DNA from: Pisaster brevispinus
Taxonomy: Eukaryota > Echinodermata > Asteroidea > Forcipulatida > Asteriidae
Reading direction: 5' to 3'
Length of the DNA stretch: 64,000 nt
NCBI GenBank assembly: GCA_023634235.1
Contig: JAMKCF010000006.1
Location: 3,562,921 to 3,626,920 of the forward strand
The notes beneath the pieces were generated by a model that made no database searches, was not told the DNA's origin, and saw nothing but the letters and a program-made list of their open reading frames with translations. Made by a program: the position numbers and the translations under genes. Shown one piece after another: positions 23,801 through 34,311 of the stretch (position 1 is the first letter of the stretch; every line of letters begins with the position of its first letter).

Positions 23801-26800
23801 TTTGCATTAACTCGACTGCTTAACCAGAGTGTTAGTTTTCTTTGTTAGAGACTTGGTAACACTCTGTGTTGATTATAGTTTACATTAACTTGACTGCTCA
23901 ACCAGAGTGTTAGTTTTTCTTTATGAGAGACTTGGTAACACCCTGTGTTGATTATAGTTTGCATTAACTTGACTGTTCAACCAGATTGATAGTTTTCATG
24001 TTTATAAACTACTGCATGTGTTGATTATAGGCTGCCTCTGGTTTTTGTAGCACTGTGCTGTCACACTTGTGTCATGTTACATAATTACATTTATACTCAG
24101 AATGCTGCCTGTTTCTTTTTAAAATGCAATGGTACATGTAATGTTTCTATAAACAATTTGTAGGAAATGGAATTAGCTGTTGCAAACTGCATAGCAACCA
24201 AAAGAAGGAAATGATTAACAACTTGTTGTTTTTGCCTACTCTGTTTTCCCCAGACGTCCCCCGATTTTAGACTCATCAATTAATCTCTACCCCCTCCTTT
24301 TTTGTTCATCCCTCACTTTTTCTGTGTGCCTTCTGCCTCTTTGTCTTTTCTTTTTTCGCTGGACTGCTTGTGTTACACCATTTTTTACGTTTTTTCGTTT
24401 GCTGCCAGGGTCAAAACACCATGCCATTAAATTTTTTTAAATTTTATTCAAATTTTGTTTGTTTGAATTTTTATGCGTCATCAGTTTGGCTTTCGGGCCT
24501 CTATGTATTTTTGCATTAAAAAAACCCCCCAATAAACTCTATAACATCATAGAGCTAAAAAATCACAACAAACTGCAGAGTGACATTGAAGTTTAACACT
24601 CTCTTGTCTCAACAGGTAGCCAACAAGCTGTTGGGCATTCAGTGCTTAAAGCACATTATCGACAATGTGGTAAGTACATTTTGCACTGTCTGGTACGTAT
24701 TGAGTTGTCAGGGTGGGAACATTGAGCTTCACATCAAGCCCGGCATGGGAGTGTGGGGAGCTGAGGGAACAGACGGTGAAACACATCGTCAGGGAGTGCT
24801 CTCTCTCCGTCAATCAACGGAGTGGAGCCCAAGGTTTGGCTAATGTTGATGTTTCAATATGGTATTGGCTGCTCAAAACCAAGCTCCAGATCTAAGTCTA
24901 TACCCCTTTTTGTAGCATGCAAAAGAAGGAGAAGGGCGAGGAGTGGGGGGGGGGAGAAGCAGATTGTTAATTTGTACATTTTGGGGTAGCTCTGGCAAGA
25001 TAATGATACACAATAATATGGTGGTTTGAATGCTTTACCATGAATAGAGAATGTCTCGCAGAACAATCGTCCAAGTTCATGTGATCAACGATTTTTACAT
25101 TTTTTAAATTCAGAATCCTACGGAGCTACGGTGGTACGGCCGGGCCATGGTCGTCTATGAAGCCCTTCATCATCACTTGTACACTCAGAAGCCTGCCCTC
25201 ATTGTTCAGCTCCTGCCATGCATGATAAGCCTTCTGGCTGTTGTGGAGAGGTCCCCGCATAAAGCAGATGAACCAAGAAACGTAGGTTAAAGTTCACCGG
25301 GATTCTGAAATGGTTTTTAGTCATTGTCTTGCAGATATTGTAAAGTTCTTGTCAGTGTCAAAATGTTCTTTGTTATCTCAGAACTCATCCGAGTCAAATT
25401 TTGACAGGACTCCGGAAAGCACTGAGTAAAAAAGTGCTTAATACACATCGGTGTAAGGACACTACTGGCGCTACATCTGCTTTACGGTGCCCTGTAACAT
25501 GCTTAATTCTATAGACGGCAATTGGAGATTTCCCTGGTAAACAGTATCATGGTGTGATGTTGATACTGAGGTAGTCTTAACCATTGTACTGCTTCTCAGT
25601 GTCTGAAATGTTTGCACCTGAAACGTTGTAATATCTGAGAACATTTTTTTAAAGAATCAAACCTGTTGACTTTAAAGGGCCAAAGAAATAAACAATTAAT
25701 GAGTTTTAAAAAAACCTTTAAATGTTATTTGTTAGTTATTTAAAAGCTGATTTTCATTCTCTGCAGCCCAATCGCTACGACAGTGTCTTTCAGACCATAC
25801 TCACCAGCATGGAGTTTGAGCAGACATTGGTGCTTCGTCAGGCATATGCTCAACACTTGCATCTGTTTATTGACTCCATGGGGATTACTGTGCTTCGAAG
25901 TATCAAGGTAATTTGACTTTTGTCTTGATCAGTAAACTCAGTGATCAATGCAAACTGAGCTCAATTTCATCAAGCTGTTCAGCTTTGACCTTCTGCATGT
26001 TGATTAGTAAACTCGGTGATCAATGCAAACTGGACTCAATTTCAAAAGCTGTTCATTGAAAAAAATTTCGTTGAAAATTTATTTGCTAAGCTAACAACTT
26101 TCTTTTAGTTAAGCAAGATTGTCAACCCTCTATTCATCAATGAAACCCAGGACATGATCAACCATTAAGAGACAAACTAACTTTCTTTCATTTTGTCTGA
26201 TTCCTTTAGAGAGTTATTCGAGTGATAGTGAAATACCTTGAGGTGTCCAATGGGGGAGATGACGTATCTACGATGTACATATTGCAGTCACTTACTTCAC
26301 TTATACATCAGGCCTGGCCAAGGTATTATTATTGTATTATTTTATTTTTCTCGAAATGGAACCAAGGATGCCTCATGAGTGAACTTAATCACTCTAGCTC
26401 GCAAGCCTAAGGAAACCTGTAAACAAGGGTGCTTGCTATGTGAACCACAGACTGCTGGGATCAACCCCTACTCTTCCACGATAAGTGTTCTGGGTTCTTT
26501 TACGTGCACTACCAATCCTAGTGCACGGGACCTACAGCTTAATGTCCCATCCCAAGGACAAAGCAATTTTGGTAAAGTACCTTGCTTAAGGACACAAGTG
26601 GCACGACCGGGATTCCAACCCACACTCTGCTGATCAGAAACACCAGAGCTTGAGTCCAGTGCTCTGAACCGTATGGCCTTGTAATAGTATAACGTAATAA
26701 CAATAGTATTAATAATTTCTGTGATGGAACACTAATAATCCCTGCTGTGGTTGGAGCACTTGATGGCCATCTTGTAGGCACATCCTGTGCCCAATTTCAT

Positions 26801-29800
26801 AAAGCTGTTAAGCAGAAAAATCTGCTTGGCAAATTTCTTTACTTAGCATGAAATGAGCGGGGTACCAGTGGCAACAATGTAAACTTTATGGAATGTTGGC
26901 TGGTGACCTGTTTCTGCTAAGCAAGATTTTCCTGTGCTTAGCACGTTTTTGTGCTTACAGGCTATAAGAAATTGGGCCCAGGTGAGATTGGCAGAGCTGT
27001 GAGGATAAATCCACTACAAAAGTTGGCGCCCAGTTTTGATATACTTTTACAAATTTCTTATCAACAGGGATATTTTAGAGAAAAAATGATTACTGCTTTT
27101 ACCATCTTTATATTAAGGAGGCTTTCGGATAGAAAATACACACATTTCCAGGGACATTACCAAAGTATGACCCTACCTTCTAAGATGAATGTTTAAGTCA
27201 ACTTTCATGTAACATATCGTGTCATTTACACAGAATGCAAAGTCATTGGGAGATACTTGTTAGAGTATTGCTAAAGCTGATGCACAATGTCTGCGACGAC
27301 TCTATTCCAATACAACAAACAGGTAAATTTCAGCTTGTTTTCAATGTATTTTTGGGGGTTGAACAAAGAAAAATAGACTTGAGTGGGATTTGAATCTGCG
27401 ACTTTCGAATTAACATGCTCTACCAACTGAGCCATCTATCCCTAATGTTGGCAGTCTCCCTATTTTTTCGGAGGGTGCCAGTCAGAAGCCATTCAACCTG
27501 TAACTGCAGTGTAGCCAGGGGTCACACTCAAGTTTACGATACAACGATAGTAGCAGCAGAGAGATCGCCTTAAGGGGTAGTCTTGGTTCCAAGACGCTCC
27601 AGTTGTGTAATCACAAATAGTCACAAAAAAAACCTTGTTACCGCTAGAGGGCGCTATAATTCCTTTTACCGATATCGCCCAGGAACCGCTATCACAGGAT
27701 AGCTCCTGTGAAAGCGGTTACAGGAATGATAATGCCCTCTAGTGGCAAGCGGTTCGTGGGATGATAGCGGTTTAGATGGAGGTTAGGTTTTTTCGTGACT
27801 ACGTTGTGTTAGTGACTGCACAACTTTAGCGTCTCGGAACAAAGACTTCTCAAGGGGACGCAACTTTTTAATTCAAATATCAAGCAATAAACCACTCTAG
27901 TCAACTTGTCTTTGTTCAACCACTCCCCCACCCCCCTCTCCAAAAAAAGAGAAAATTTAACAATTTTTAGTTTCACTTGTGGTTTATTACTTGTTTTAAA
28001 TGTAATTATATTCATCACTTTTGACAGAAGCAAAGAAATTAAGTCACAAAAATACATTGTTGATAACTTTTTTTTAGTTTGTAAATTACTGTGCCCAGCT
28101 ACAGTTGGTTTTGAGAGAATGCAACACGGATTTGTTTGACATGTTTATCACCTCTTGACCTTATACATTCCATGCATGTGCGACTTTTCTAACTTGCTTT
28201 TTCCCCCATTTTAACTGTTTGTGGATGCATGTGTTTTTAGAGACTTGATTATCAGTTTTGGCCTTTTACTGTTGTGTATTTATTCATTAAAGGGTTATAC
28301 ATTTAAGTTATTTTGTAATTCTAACTAATAGTCACATTTAAAAAATTTTGTTCTGTGTTGAAGGTGGGGTGTCAGGGGTTTCGTGGCCGAACGGATAAGA
28401 GCATCAGACTCAAGTTCTGGTGGTTAAGTCATCGGGATGTGGGTTCGAATCCCGGTTGTGACACTTGTGTCCTTGAGCAAGACACTTAACCATAATTGCT
28501 TCTCTCCACCCAGGGGTAAAATGGGTACCTGTGAGGGCAGAGATGGTATATGTGAATGATAAGCTTGGAGCGCGGTAAACTCGCAGCACCGGCTGCATAC
28601 TCCGCAGGGAGCTGAGATGGTTTAAGGAATGAAATATATGGCCCAGTGACCAGGGGTAATAATGTCAGAAGCGCTTTGATAAGGCATTCGGGCTGTGATA
28701 AAGCGCTATATAAGAATCAATTATTATTATTGGCGAGCTGCGAAGCAGAGTGAGCCTATGTAATGACAATTTCCGTCCCGTCTGTCCGTCCGTCCGTCCG
28801 TCCGTCCGTCGGTCCGTCGGTCCGTCCGTCTGTCCGGCCGTCCGCGTTCAGTGGAAATGTTAAAGTTTTTGTTTTAAGTATCAGTCTTTGAGTTGAGTTG
28901 TTTTATGGTATGTACAAGCCCAAGTGAGATTGATATATATAATTGCCAGTCATTTTTTTTTTTATTTTCAACTATGTTTTCCAATAATGTTGAAGTTTTG
29001 GGAATAAAAAAAATGTTAAAGTTTTGGGAATAAAAAAAATGTTAAAGTTTTTTTTTTCAGGCTCAATTATTGACCTCTGGATTTTAAAGAACCAAACTCA
29101 AACTAAAATTTTAAAGTTTTGAAGTTAAGTTGTAACTTTGACTTACAATTGACAACAGACAGGCTGAGCATAAAATCGGTTCCGGTTAAATGAGCTAAAA
29201 CAATTAAAAACTTAAATGGTCATAACTCCTTATTGCAATGATGACTGACTTGAAACTTGAATCAAATATTGCTTCTTACACGTAGATTCATATGAAAAGA
29301 TAATGCTCAAGAGTTTATCACTGGTTCCAGTTGAATGAGCTAAAACAATGAAAACCTTAAATGGCCATAACTCCTTATTGCAATGATGTACTGACTTGAA
29401 ACTTGAATCAAATATTGCTTCTTACACGTAGATTCATATGAAAAGATAAAACTCAAGAGTTTATCACTGGTTCCAGTTGAATGAGCTAAAACAATGAAAA
29501 CCTTAAATGGTCATAACTCCTTATTGCAATTAGTCGTTGGTCCTCTATCTGGCGATCGGCAGCTCGCCATGGCAGCTTCGCTGTTCTAGTTGTTATTATT
29601 GAAGGCACAGATTTATTATACTCATACTGGTTGTGATAATCAACTGGATTGGATTTAATATTGGTTTTAAGTTACACAAGATATATATATGACAAAATTT
29701 GTATTTGACTTTAACAGCCGTTTATTCTTACTGTAAAGCCAATGCCATGTTGTTATAATTAATAATGTTGTAATTTTCATGTTGTTTTAAACTTTTTCTG

Positions 29801-30288
29801 TTTTGCTACTTGTTAATTCATTGTGTTTTTGTTGTTGTTTTGTTCGTTTGTAATTTGTTGTTTGTTTGTTTGTTCTTGTTGTCTTTAGACCCCTCTGTTT
29901 TTGGCCTACAATATTGTCATAGTTATATTATTTTTAGTAAGGGGTTGCTCTTTTAGGTATCGATTTCCAGTGGGGGTAACCAGACATATTATTACTTATT
30001 TTGGGGGGTTTGGGGGTGGGTGGGTGTCAAGCAGGGACAGTTAACTAAAGTAGCTGTAATTTCGGCAATGTTACTTATTAAAACAAATCATGAAATAAGA
30101 TGTTTGAGGTTGATTTCATTTAAACAGTGAGACAGTGTTTACTTGAAAGGAGTGCAGACTGCCTGATACTACTTCAAAGATGCTGCAATGAGGATCTTAA
30201 GAAAGCTCTAGAAGATGTTCACCTCATAAGCCGCAAAGAGAACAGTAAAATGGAACACATCATCGAGAAGGTACTTGCCGCAAGCTGA
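20819..30288 (+). CDS. TTI2: TELO2-interacting protein 2 (TTT complex subunit)
   Basis: TTI2 works with TELO2 and TTI1 as the TTT co-chaperone that, with HSP90 and R2TP, matures PIKK kinases such as mTOR, ATM, ATR and SMG1. Proposed exons: 20819-20824, 21547-21712, 22256-22501, 22935-23140, 23522-23590, 24616-24669, 25114-25281, 25767-25907, 26210-26322, 27234-27322, 30128-30288. All have AG acceptors and GT donors and join in phase to 472 residues ending in TGA. Family hallmarks are HLGEHLERVLPPSLLFVDD, LLGIQCLKHIIDNV, a Y/H-rich YEALHHHLYT stretch, LRQAYAQHLHLFIDSMGI, VIRVIVKYLEV, LVRVLLKLMHNVCDD and a final DCLILLQRC. The helical, leucine-rich pattern suits the known alpha-solenoid. Human TTI2 is about 508 residues, so this is near full length. 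The exon 4 donor (GTCAGA) is weak. Exons 2-11 are secure; the first exon (M-E) is inferred. Confidence 0.9.
21199..21262. repeat. Short inverted repeat in TTI2 intron 1
   Basis: 'ttactggggcgct' near 21199 is mirrored by 'agcgccccagtgaa' near 21250, giving an 11-bp perfect stem around a ~40-bp loop. It may be the remnant of a small inverted-repeat transposon. Confidence 0.5.
21800..22010 (+). mobile_element. SINE family A, tRNA-Lys-like (copy 1)
   Basis: It matches 27352-27575 read on the opposite strand, including ggttgaatggcttctgac and aatagggaaaccgccaac, and ends with an A-box-like 'tagctttagttggtagagc'. Across copies the consensus A-box TAGCTCAGTTGGTAGAGC is that of a tRNA-Lys-type gene. 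It lies in TTI2 intron 2. Confidence 0.7.
22600..22760 (-). mobile_element. SINE family A copy bounded by a 14-bp inverted repeat
   Basis: On the - strand it contains agctcagttggtacagc (A-box) and gcaggttcaag (B-box). The ends are 'aaaaattgactaga' (22611-22624) and 'tctagtcaattttt' (22741-22754), exact reverse complements, so the copy is bracketed like an inverted-repeat transposon. It lies in TTI2 intron 3. Confidence 0.7.
23733..24032 (+). repeat. 78-bp tandem repeat, about 3.8 copies, in a TTI2 intron
   Basis: Units start at 23733, 23811, 23889 and 23968 and share 'gactgctcaaccagagtgtt', 'agagacttggtaacac' and 'ctgtgttgattatag'. The last unit is diverged and short. Confidence 0.9.
25928..26052 (+). 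repeat. Two-copy imperfect direct repeat, ~76-bp spacing
   Basis: 'agtaaactcagtgatcaatgc' near 25930 recurs as 'agtaaactcggtgatcaatg' near 26007. Both are followed by a ctcaatttca / aagctgttca stretch. It lies in the TTI2 intron after the 25767-25907 exon. Confidence 0.8.
26440..26690 (-). mobile_element. SINE family B, tRNA-Leu-like (- strand copy)
   Basis: On the - strand it shows 'ctcaagctctggtgtttctg', 'gtgggttggaatcccgg' and 'gtgtccttaagcaagg', then the body with 'acgtaaaagaaccc'. The same body is found at 51595-51815 and, on the other strand, at 41905-42268. It lies in the TTI2 intron after exon 9. Confidence 0.7.
26789..26977. mobile_element. Short inverted-repeat element (GCCCAATTTC family, copy 1)
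   Basis: The left end gcccaatttcataaagctg is mirrored by the right end, whose reverse complement reads gcccaatttcttatagcctg. Length is about 189 bp with no coding potential. Related copies are at 63496-63701 and, truncated, at 46943-47045. No clear target duplication is visible. Confidence 0.75.
27352..27875 (-). mobile_element. SINE family A (copy 3), split by a nested inverted-repeat element
   Basis: On the - strand it has tagatggctcagttggtagagc and cgcagattcaaatccc, then the body shared with 21800-22010. The copy is interrupted at 27579-27847 and resumes at about 27850 ('ctcaaggggacgcaactttt', matching gtcgcatcccctttaagg at 21822-21839 on the other strand). It lies in the last TTI2 intron. 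Confidence 0.75.
27579..27847. mobile_element. 269-bp inverted-repeat element nested in a SINE
   Basis: The left 29 bp (agtcttggttccaagacgct then ccagttgtg) match the reverse complement of the right 29 bp at about 24 positions. Internal sequences 'gctagagggcgctataat' and 'aatgccctctagtggc' form a second, inner inverted pair. The flanks 'ttaagggg' and 'tcaagggg' look like an 8-9 bp target duplication of SINE sequence, compatible with a hAT-like MITE. Confidence 0.8.
28376..28735 (+). mobile_element. SINE family B, tRNA-Leu(CAA)-derived, long copy
   Basis: The head 'tggccgaacggataagagc', the anticodon arm 'cagactcaagttctgg' and the B-box 'gtgggttcgaatcccgg' closely follow tRNA-Leu with anticodon CAA, including the long variable arm. 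A ~250-bp body follows, then the tail 'aaagcgctatataagaatc' and (att)n, typical of a complete SINE. It lies in the last TTI2 intron. Confidence 0.85.
28736..29586 (+). mobile_element. Element with (GTCC)n tract and 145-bp internal repeats
   Basis: It starts 'cgagctgcgaagcagagtga', passes through a (tccg)n microsatellite (about 28780-28845), and ends 'cagctcgccatggcagcttc' then 'gctgttctag'. The ends share inverted pieces (gcgaagc / gcttcgc and gagctgc / gcagctc), so this looks like one transposon. Internal tandem repeats are listed separately. Class not recognised. Confidence 0.5.
29178..29540 (+). repeat. 145-146 bp tandem repeat, about 2.4 copies
   Basis: Unit starts at 29178, 29323 and 29469 (ggttccagttgaatgagc). 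Units share 'ggtcataactccttattgca', 'tgacttgaaacttgaatca' and 'cttacacgtagattcatatg'. The third copy is cut after the first half. Copies are very similar. Confidence 0.9.
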
Positions 30289-30806
30289 CATCAAGCTGCT
30301 GAATGCTGAAGCATTTCTTATTCATCTCCATACTGCAGAATTTCTGCATTATGCAGTTAATGAGAACTACAGACTTATTCCTTTGGAACAATTTCTGTGA
30401 ATGGAAGATGCGTTTTAATGTGAGTCTTACGCTACAGTGCACCTTAGCCACCCACAACTCATGGATAACTTCGGACATTTGGTGCTCGACATTTGGCACG
30501 GTTTTTCCCCCTCTCCTATTGTGTCGTCATTGTGGTCTGGGAATCTCAGGAATTCTTAAGAGGATTTTAGGTGGGGGGGGGGGGTTACTTCTGTACAAGA
30601 GGAAAAGAGTGTGTTAAAACATGGGGACCTTTGTGGGGTACACCCTCTGTATAACTTTGGGGGAAAAGTAGGGTTTTTTTTCTTTCTGGCGAGAGCCTTG
30701 CTCTAGCCCATTTATAACTTAATTTATTCTTGGAAAGGATTTAAACTCCACGCTTTGATCTAAACTTTGGCCATTCGTACCAGACCTGGTGTCTGTAATA
30801 TCTGGC

Positions 30807-30812
30807 AATAAA
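30807..30812 (+). terminator. Candidate TTI2 polyadenylation signal
   Basis: AATAAA within 'tctggcaataaactc', 519 bp past the TTI2 stop. It is the first exact AATAAA I found downstream. Confidence 0.4.
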
Positions 30813-32739
30813 CTCTTGCAGCTAGTACAAAAGACTTTGTAGTTGGAGAGGGCTGAGAATTCACATAGCGCCCTCTGTCGATACACCTTCTACCTCTATT
30901 TTAGTATAATTCTTTCTGGAATACGATGCCGTTGGTGGTTGGTGGAAGGTCCATGGCTGTACATAATTGTCAAAAGAAGCTTGAGGGAAATCATTATAAG
31001 GATACAATAATTATTATCAGGAATTATTTGCAGATCAATAGCCATGTAATTTAAAACATGCTTTCCTTCAACAGCTCAGAACACGTGGCCTGGACAGTCA
31101 CACAAGTATTCTTTTGCTCTCCGAGATTATTGCTGCAAAGCCTAAAATGTGGGTGCACTTCACTAAAAAATTCGTGCTCCAGACTAAATATCATTATCTT
31201 GGGGCTTTGTGCTTCATCTTTTGAGGCGACTTGGTAAATTGAGGCTTTAAAGTTGGTCCTATTTGGCTTGGGAGGTGGAGGGAGTGCCTCATGAAAACCG
31301 GCAGCAAGTCGGTTTGGGAAAAACACATTTTTTCAAGGGTGCTTTTTTCGCGGGTAATTAGATTGAATTTCAATTGGCTGACCTGCCAAAAATTGACTGA
31401 GACTGAGAGTGAGAAACTTCAAACAAGTTGTTTTATTACTTTTGAATAATTATCATTTAGCATTGGTTGCTATAGCCTGCCGCATGCATGACGTAAACTG
31501 CATGTTTAGAAAGCTACTCCAGGCATTTTCATGCAGTATAATTTTCTTAAGGTTCTGAAGGTATGGGAGAAGTTCATTTAGTGTGGCGCAATCATTTAAT
31601 TTGCGCTCACATGTGATAGCGCCCTCATACGGTGATTGATCAATGCAAACCGGGAGAGTTGTTGAACCAAGACTAACTTGTATACAACTCAATAATAAGG
31701 TACCGATTTACCGGAGTTCTCGGTCCCATAAAAATGGACATGTTCTCGAAGACGCGATAATCTAATTTAACACCGTCTGCTTGTATTTGTGTGATTTTAA
31801 GACAACTGGAGGATGTGAGTTAACAGACTAGTTGCAATTATGTTTCGTTCCATTAAAAACATCATCTGTATGACTGGATCTTTAAATTTTATAGATCGCG
31901 ACACTCAACCAAATCATTTAAGTTTAATTCATGTAAAAGGTTAGTAATAAATAAACAAGAAGTTCTCAGAATACAAACGGTTATTACTAAACTGAAAAAG
32001 TATTAAACAAATAATAGAATAATAAAAAAAATCTTGTGGCTTATCACTATAAATCGTACTCGAGCCAACCAACTGCTGCTGTTAAGGAAAACAACTTTTC
32101 ATAAGGTAAAACAAAAACATATCTTAATTAAATTAAAATCGTAAGGAAACCGTAAAGATAGAAATCCTTGCTAATAATGTAGAAAGTGTTGATCCTTCTT
32201 TAAAATGCACAGAATTATCACAGATAGCAAACTTTAGGTTGGTTATTGCGCCAATATTATTTCGGCGTCTAATTACTAAACTCGCCGGAAGCCATTTGAG
32301 TGGTGGGGATATATATCTGTATATGTATGTATATATATATATAGGTATAATATACAACTGCGCTCAAATTAATCAAGAAGAGCTTTCAATAAAAGTTGTG
32401 TGTACTTTGTACGGGGCGTAATTATAGGAGCGCGTAGCTTCGGGGGAGCGAAGTGGAGTAAATCACGACGCAGGAGATACGGGAGTAACCACTACCCCCC
32501 CCCCCCCCCCCCCCAACCATTGACGATGGTGATGTTTTGTGGCGCCAAATGCGTCATGCTACTCACTCCGTAACAATCACCAAGTCATTACTGGGTAATA
32601 TGAGGTCAAACATTGGGCCCTTGACGCTCGGTTTGGTTCAGAGCTTATTTGTCCCTTTCTTCTTGGCGCATTACTTACAGAGTATTAAGTGATAGTTACT
32701 ACAAGTGGCCTTGCCAATGGTCACTTGAATTAAAACGAC
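30813..32739. other. Intergenic stretch, no gene supported
   Basis: It contains a - strand open frame at 31326-31051 with no splice support, an AT-rich region with (TA)n at about 32318-32343, and a 20-base poly-C run at 32495-32514. I see nothing else. Confidence 0.5.
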
Positions 32740-33005
32740 TTGATTAGTAGACTTTGGAAGTGACTTTTGTCTCTATTGGCTTTCCCTGCCACGCCAGGGT
32801 GTTGTCTGTTTTTTGTTTTGTTTCTAATTGTTTGAGTGCACCACACAAACCGGAGATTGTTCCCATCTGCCCGCCCAGCTGGGTTGCTCAGTACTTGGCT
32901 AATTAATTGTTTACCGTTTTGTATTCTCCTTAAAACAAGTTTATTGTTTATTCTTGTAGATCCCTTTTTTGTGTACATGTTTGCTGGCGAATAAAATGAA
33001 ATGAA
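32740..33005 (+). mobile_element. Possible LINE 3' end
   Basis: The stretch ends in 'gaataaaatgaaatgaa' after a non-coding tail ('tttgtgtacatgtttgctgg'), the usual look of a CR1/L2-type LINE 3' terminus. No reverse transcriptase frame precedes it, so it is 5'-truncated. Confidence 0.45.
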
Positions 33006-33899
33006 CGGACTTGTGTTCACGAATAAAGAGATGGGTGAACTTCAGACATGTAAAACGTGACGATCGAATGTCGGCGTGCACCGCATCATTTCAACAGGAA
33101 GGAATCTACAATTACAAGCCTATTATAGCTATGATATCAACCTCTCACAAATGTGTTGTTTTTACTATAATTTATTTCCACCAGTGTGAATAGGCCAGTT
33201 AAAACATCAGAGGACCAGTCAAATGTCTCTCCAAGTGGTGTGGCTGGCTAGTTTGGTGTTGAAAAGCATCCCTATTTATTGCAAAGTGTGGACTAGTGAA
33301 AACGCTGGTGGATTAGTTAAATGACAAGCTATCTGGTCATGCTGGCCAATCACTAATAAGGGCAAAGCTATTCGATTTCTTCTTTTAAAAAAAAGAAACA
33401 AAAAAGAACACTCACTGCAAGATGTACCGGTACCCAGGGAAATAGGAGTTGACTTTCCGATGCCCAACATTGGAAAAAATGTGTCATAATGACGAGGAAG
33501 AAATGTCTAAAAGGCTAAAAAGCAAAAAAAGAAAAAGAAAAAAAAAACCCAAGATGCTTAATCAAATTAAGAGGCCTAGACAATGTTACAAATAATTTAA
33601 TCGTTCCATGTATCAGGTACCTTGGCTGTTGAAAACCGTCAAAGAAACGATTTGGGTTTTTGTTCATTCGATAAAAAAAGGTGAAAATGCAGGTCTCGGA
33701 TTCCGAAGTGCTGGCGATTATAAAAACGTATAAAGGCGCGCCTATATAAGCGGATTTCATTGAGAGTAGTTTTTAAAGTGTGTTTCAAGAAGGAGAAGAA
33801 TATTTATAGGTGGCAATATACACAATTCAAACTCACGAAAATTCACGCGAAATGGATAACACTACCATAGGCTTATAATATAGTTCGATGGGGTGGTGG
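33006..33899. other. Intergenic stretch, no gene supported
   Basis: AT-rich with A-rich tracts. No exon with acceptor and donor is convincing here. Bases 33892-33899 (ggtggtgg) are the left target duplication of the next element. Confidence 0.5.
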
Positions 33900-34303
33900 C
33901 AGCGCCAAAACTAGGGGAAAATTCTAGGGGGGGGGGTGCACAAGGGACGCACCATTTTGTTTTCTAGGGGAAGGGTGGGGGAACACTAAATGGCCATTAA
34001 CACTGTAGTTTCCGTTTTCCATTTTTCCTGAACAAGCACCCTTTCTGAACGTCATTTTGTTTAAAGGCAATCTGCCGTGGAGCTAAAAACAAATACATTG
34101 TCGGCGTGTAAATTGGAAAATAGTTTTTAAAAAAACGGAGAAAACCCCGACATAAGAGCTTCTGCCTAAAGTATAACTTTTTATTCGGGTAATTTTAGCC
34201 TCAATATTCAATGTTTCAAATGGAGGAGGGGGAAGGGGGCACGGACATCAATGAGGGTGGGGGTGGGCAGTACCCCCACCCCGTGCCTCCAGCTACGTCA
34301 CTG
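33900..34303. mobile_element. hAT-like non-autonomous element with 8-bp target duplication
   Basis: It begins CAGCGCC and ends GTCACTG (reverse complement CAGTGAC), the CAG-G terminal pattern of hAT transposons. It is flanked by ggtggtgg on both sides (33892-33899 and 34304-34311). Near its ends are the G/C runs and 'gcctccagctacgtcactg' typical of this group. There is no transposase frame. Confidence 0.8.
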
Positions 34304-34311
34304 GGTGGTGG

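Noticed and set aside
31051..31326. 91-codon - strand frame
   Set aside because: No splice sites or recognisable domain; it lies just past the TTI2 3' end.
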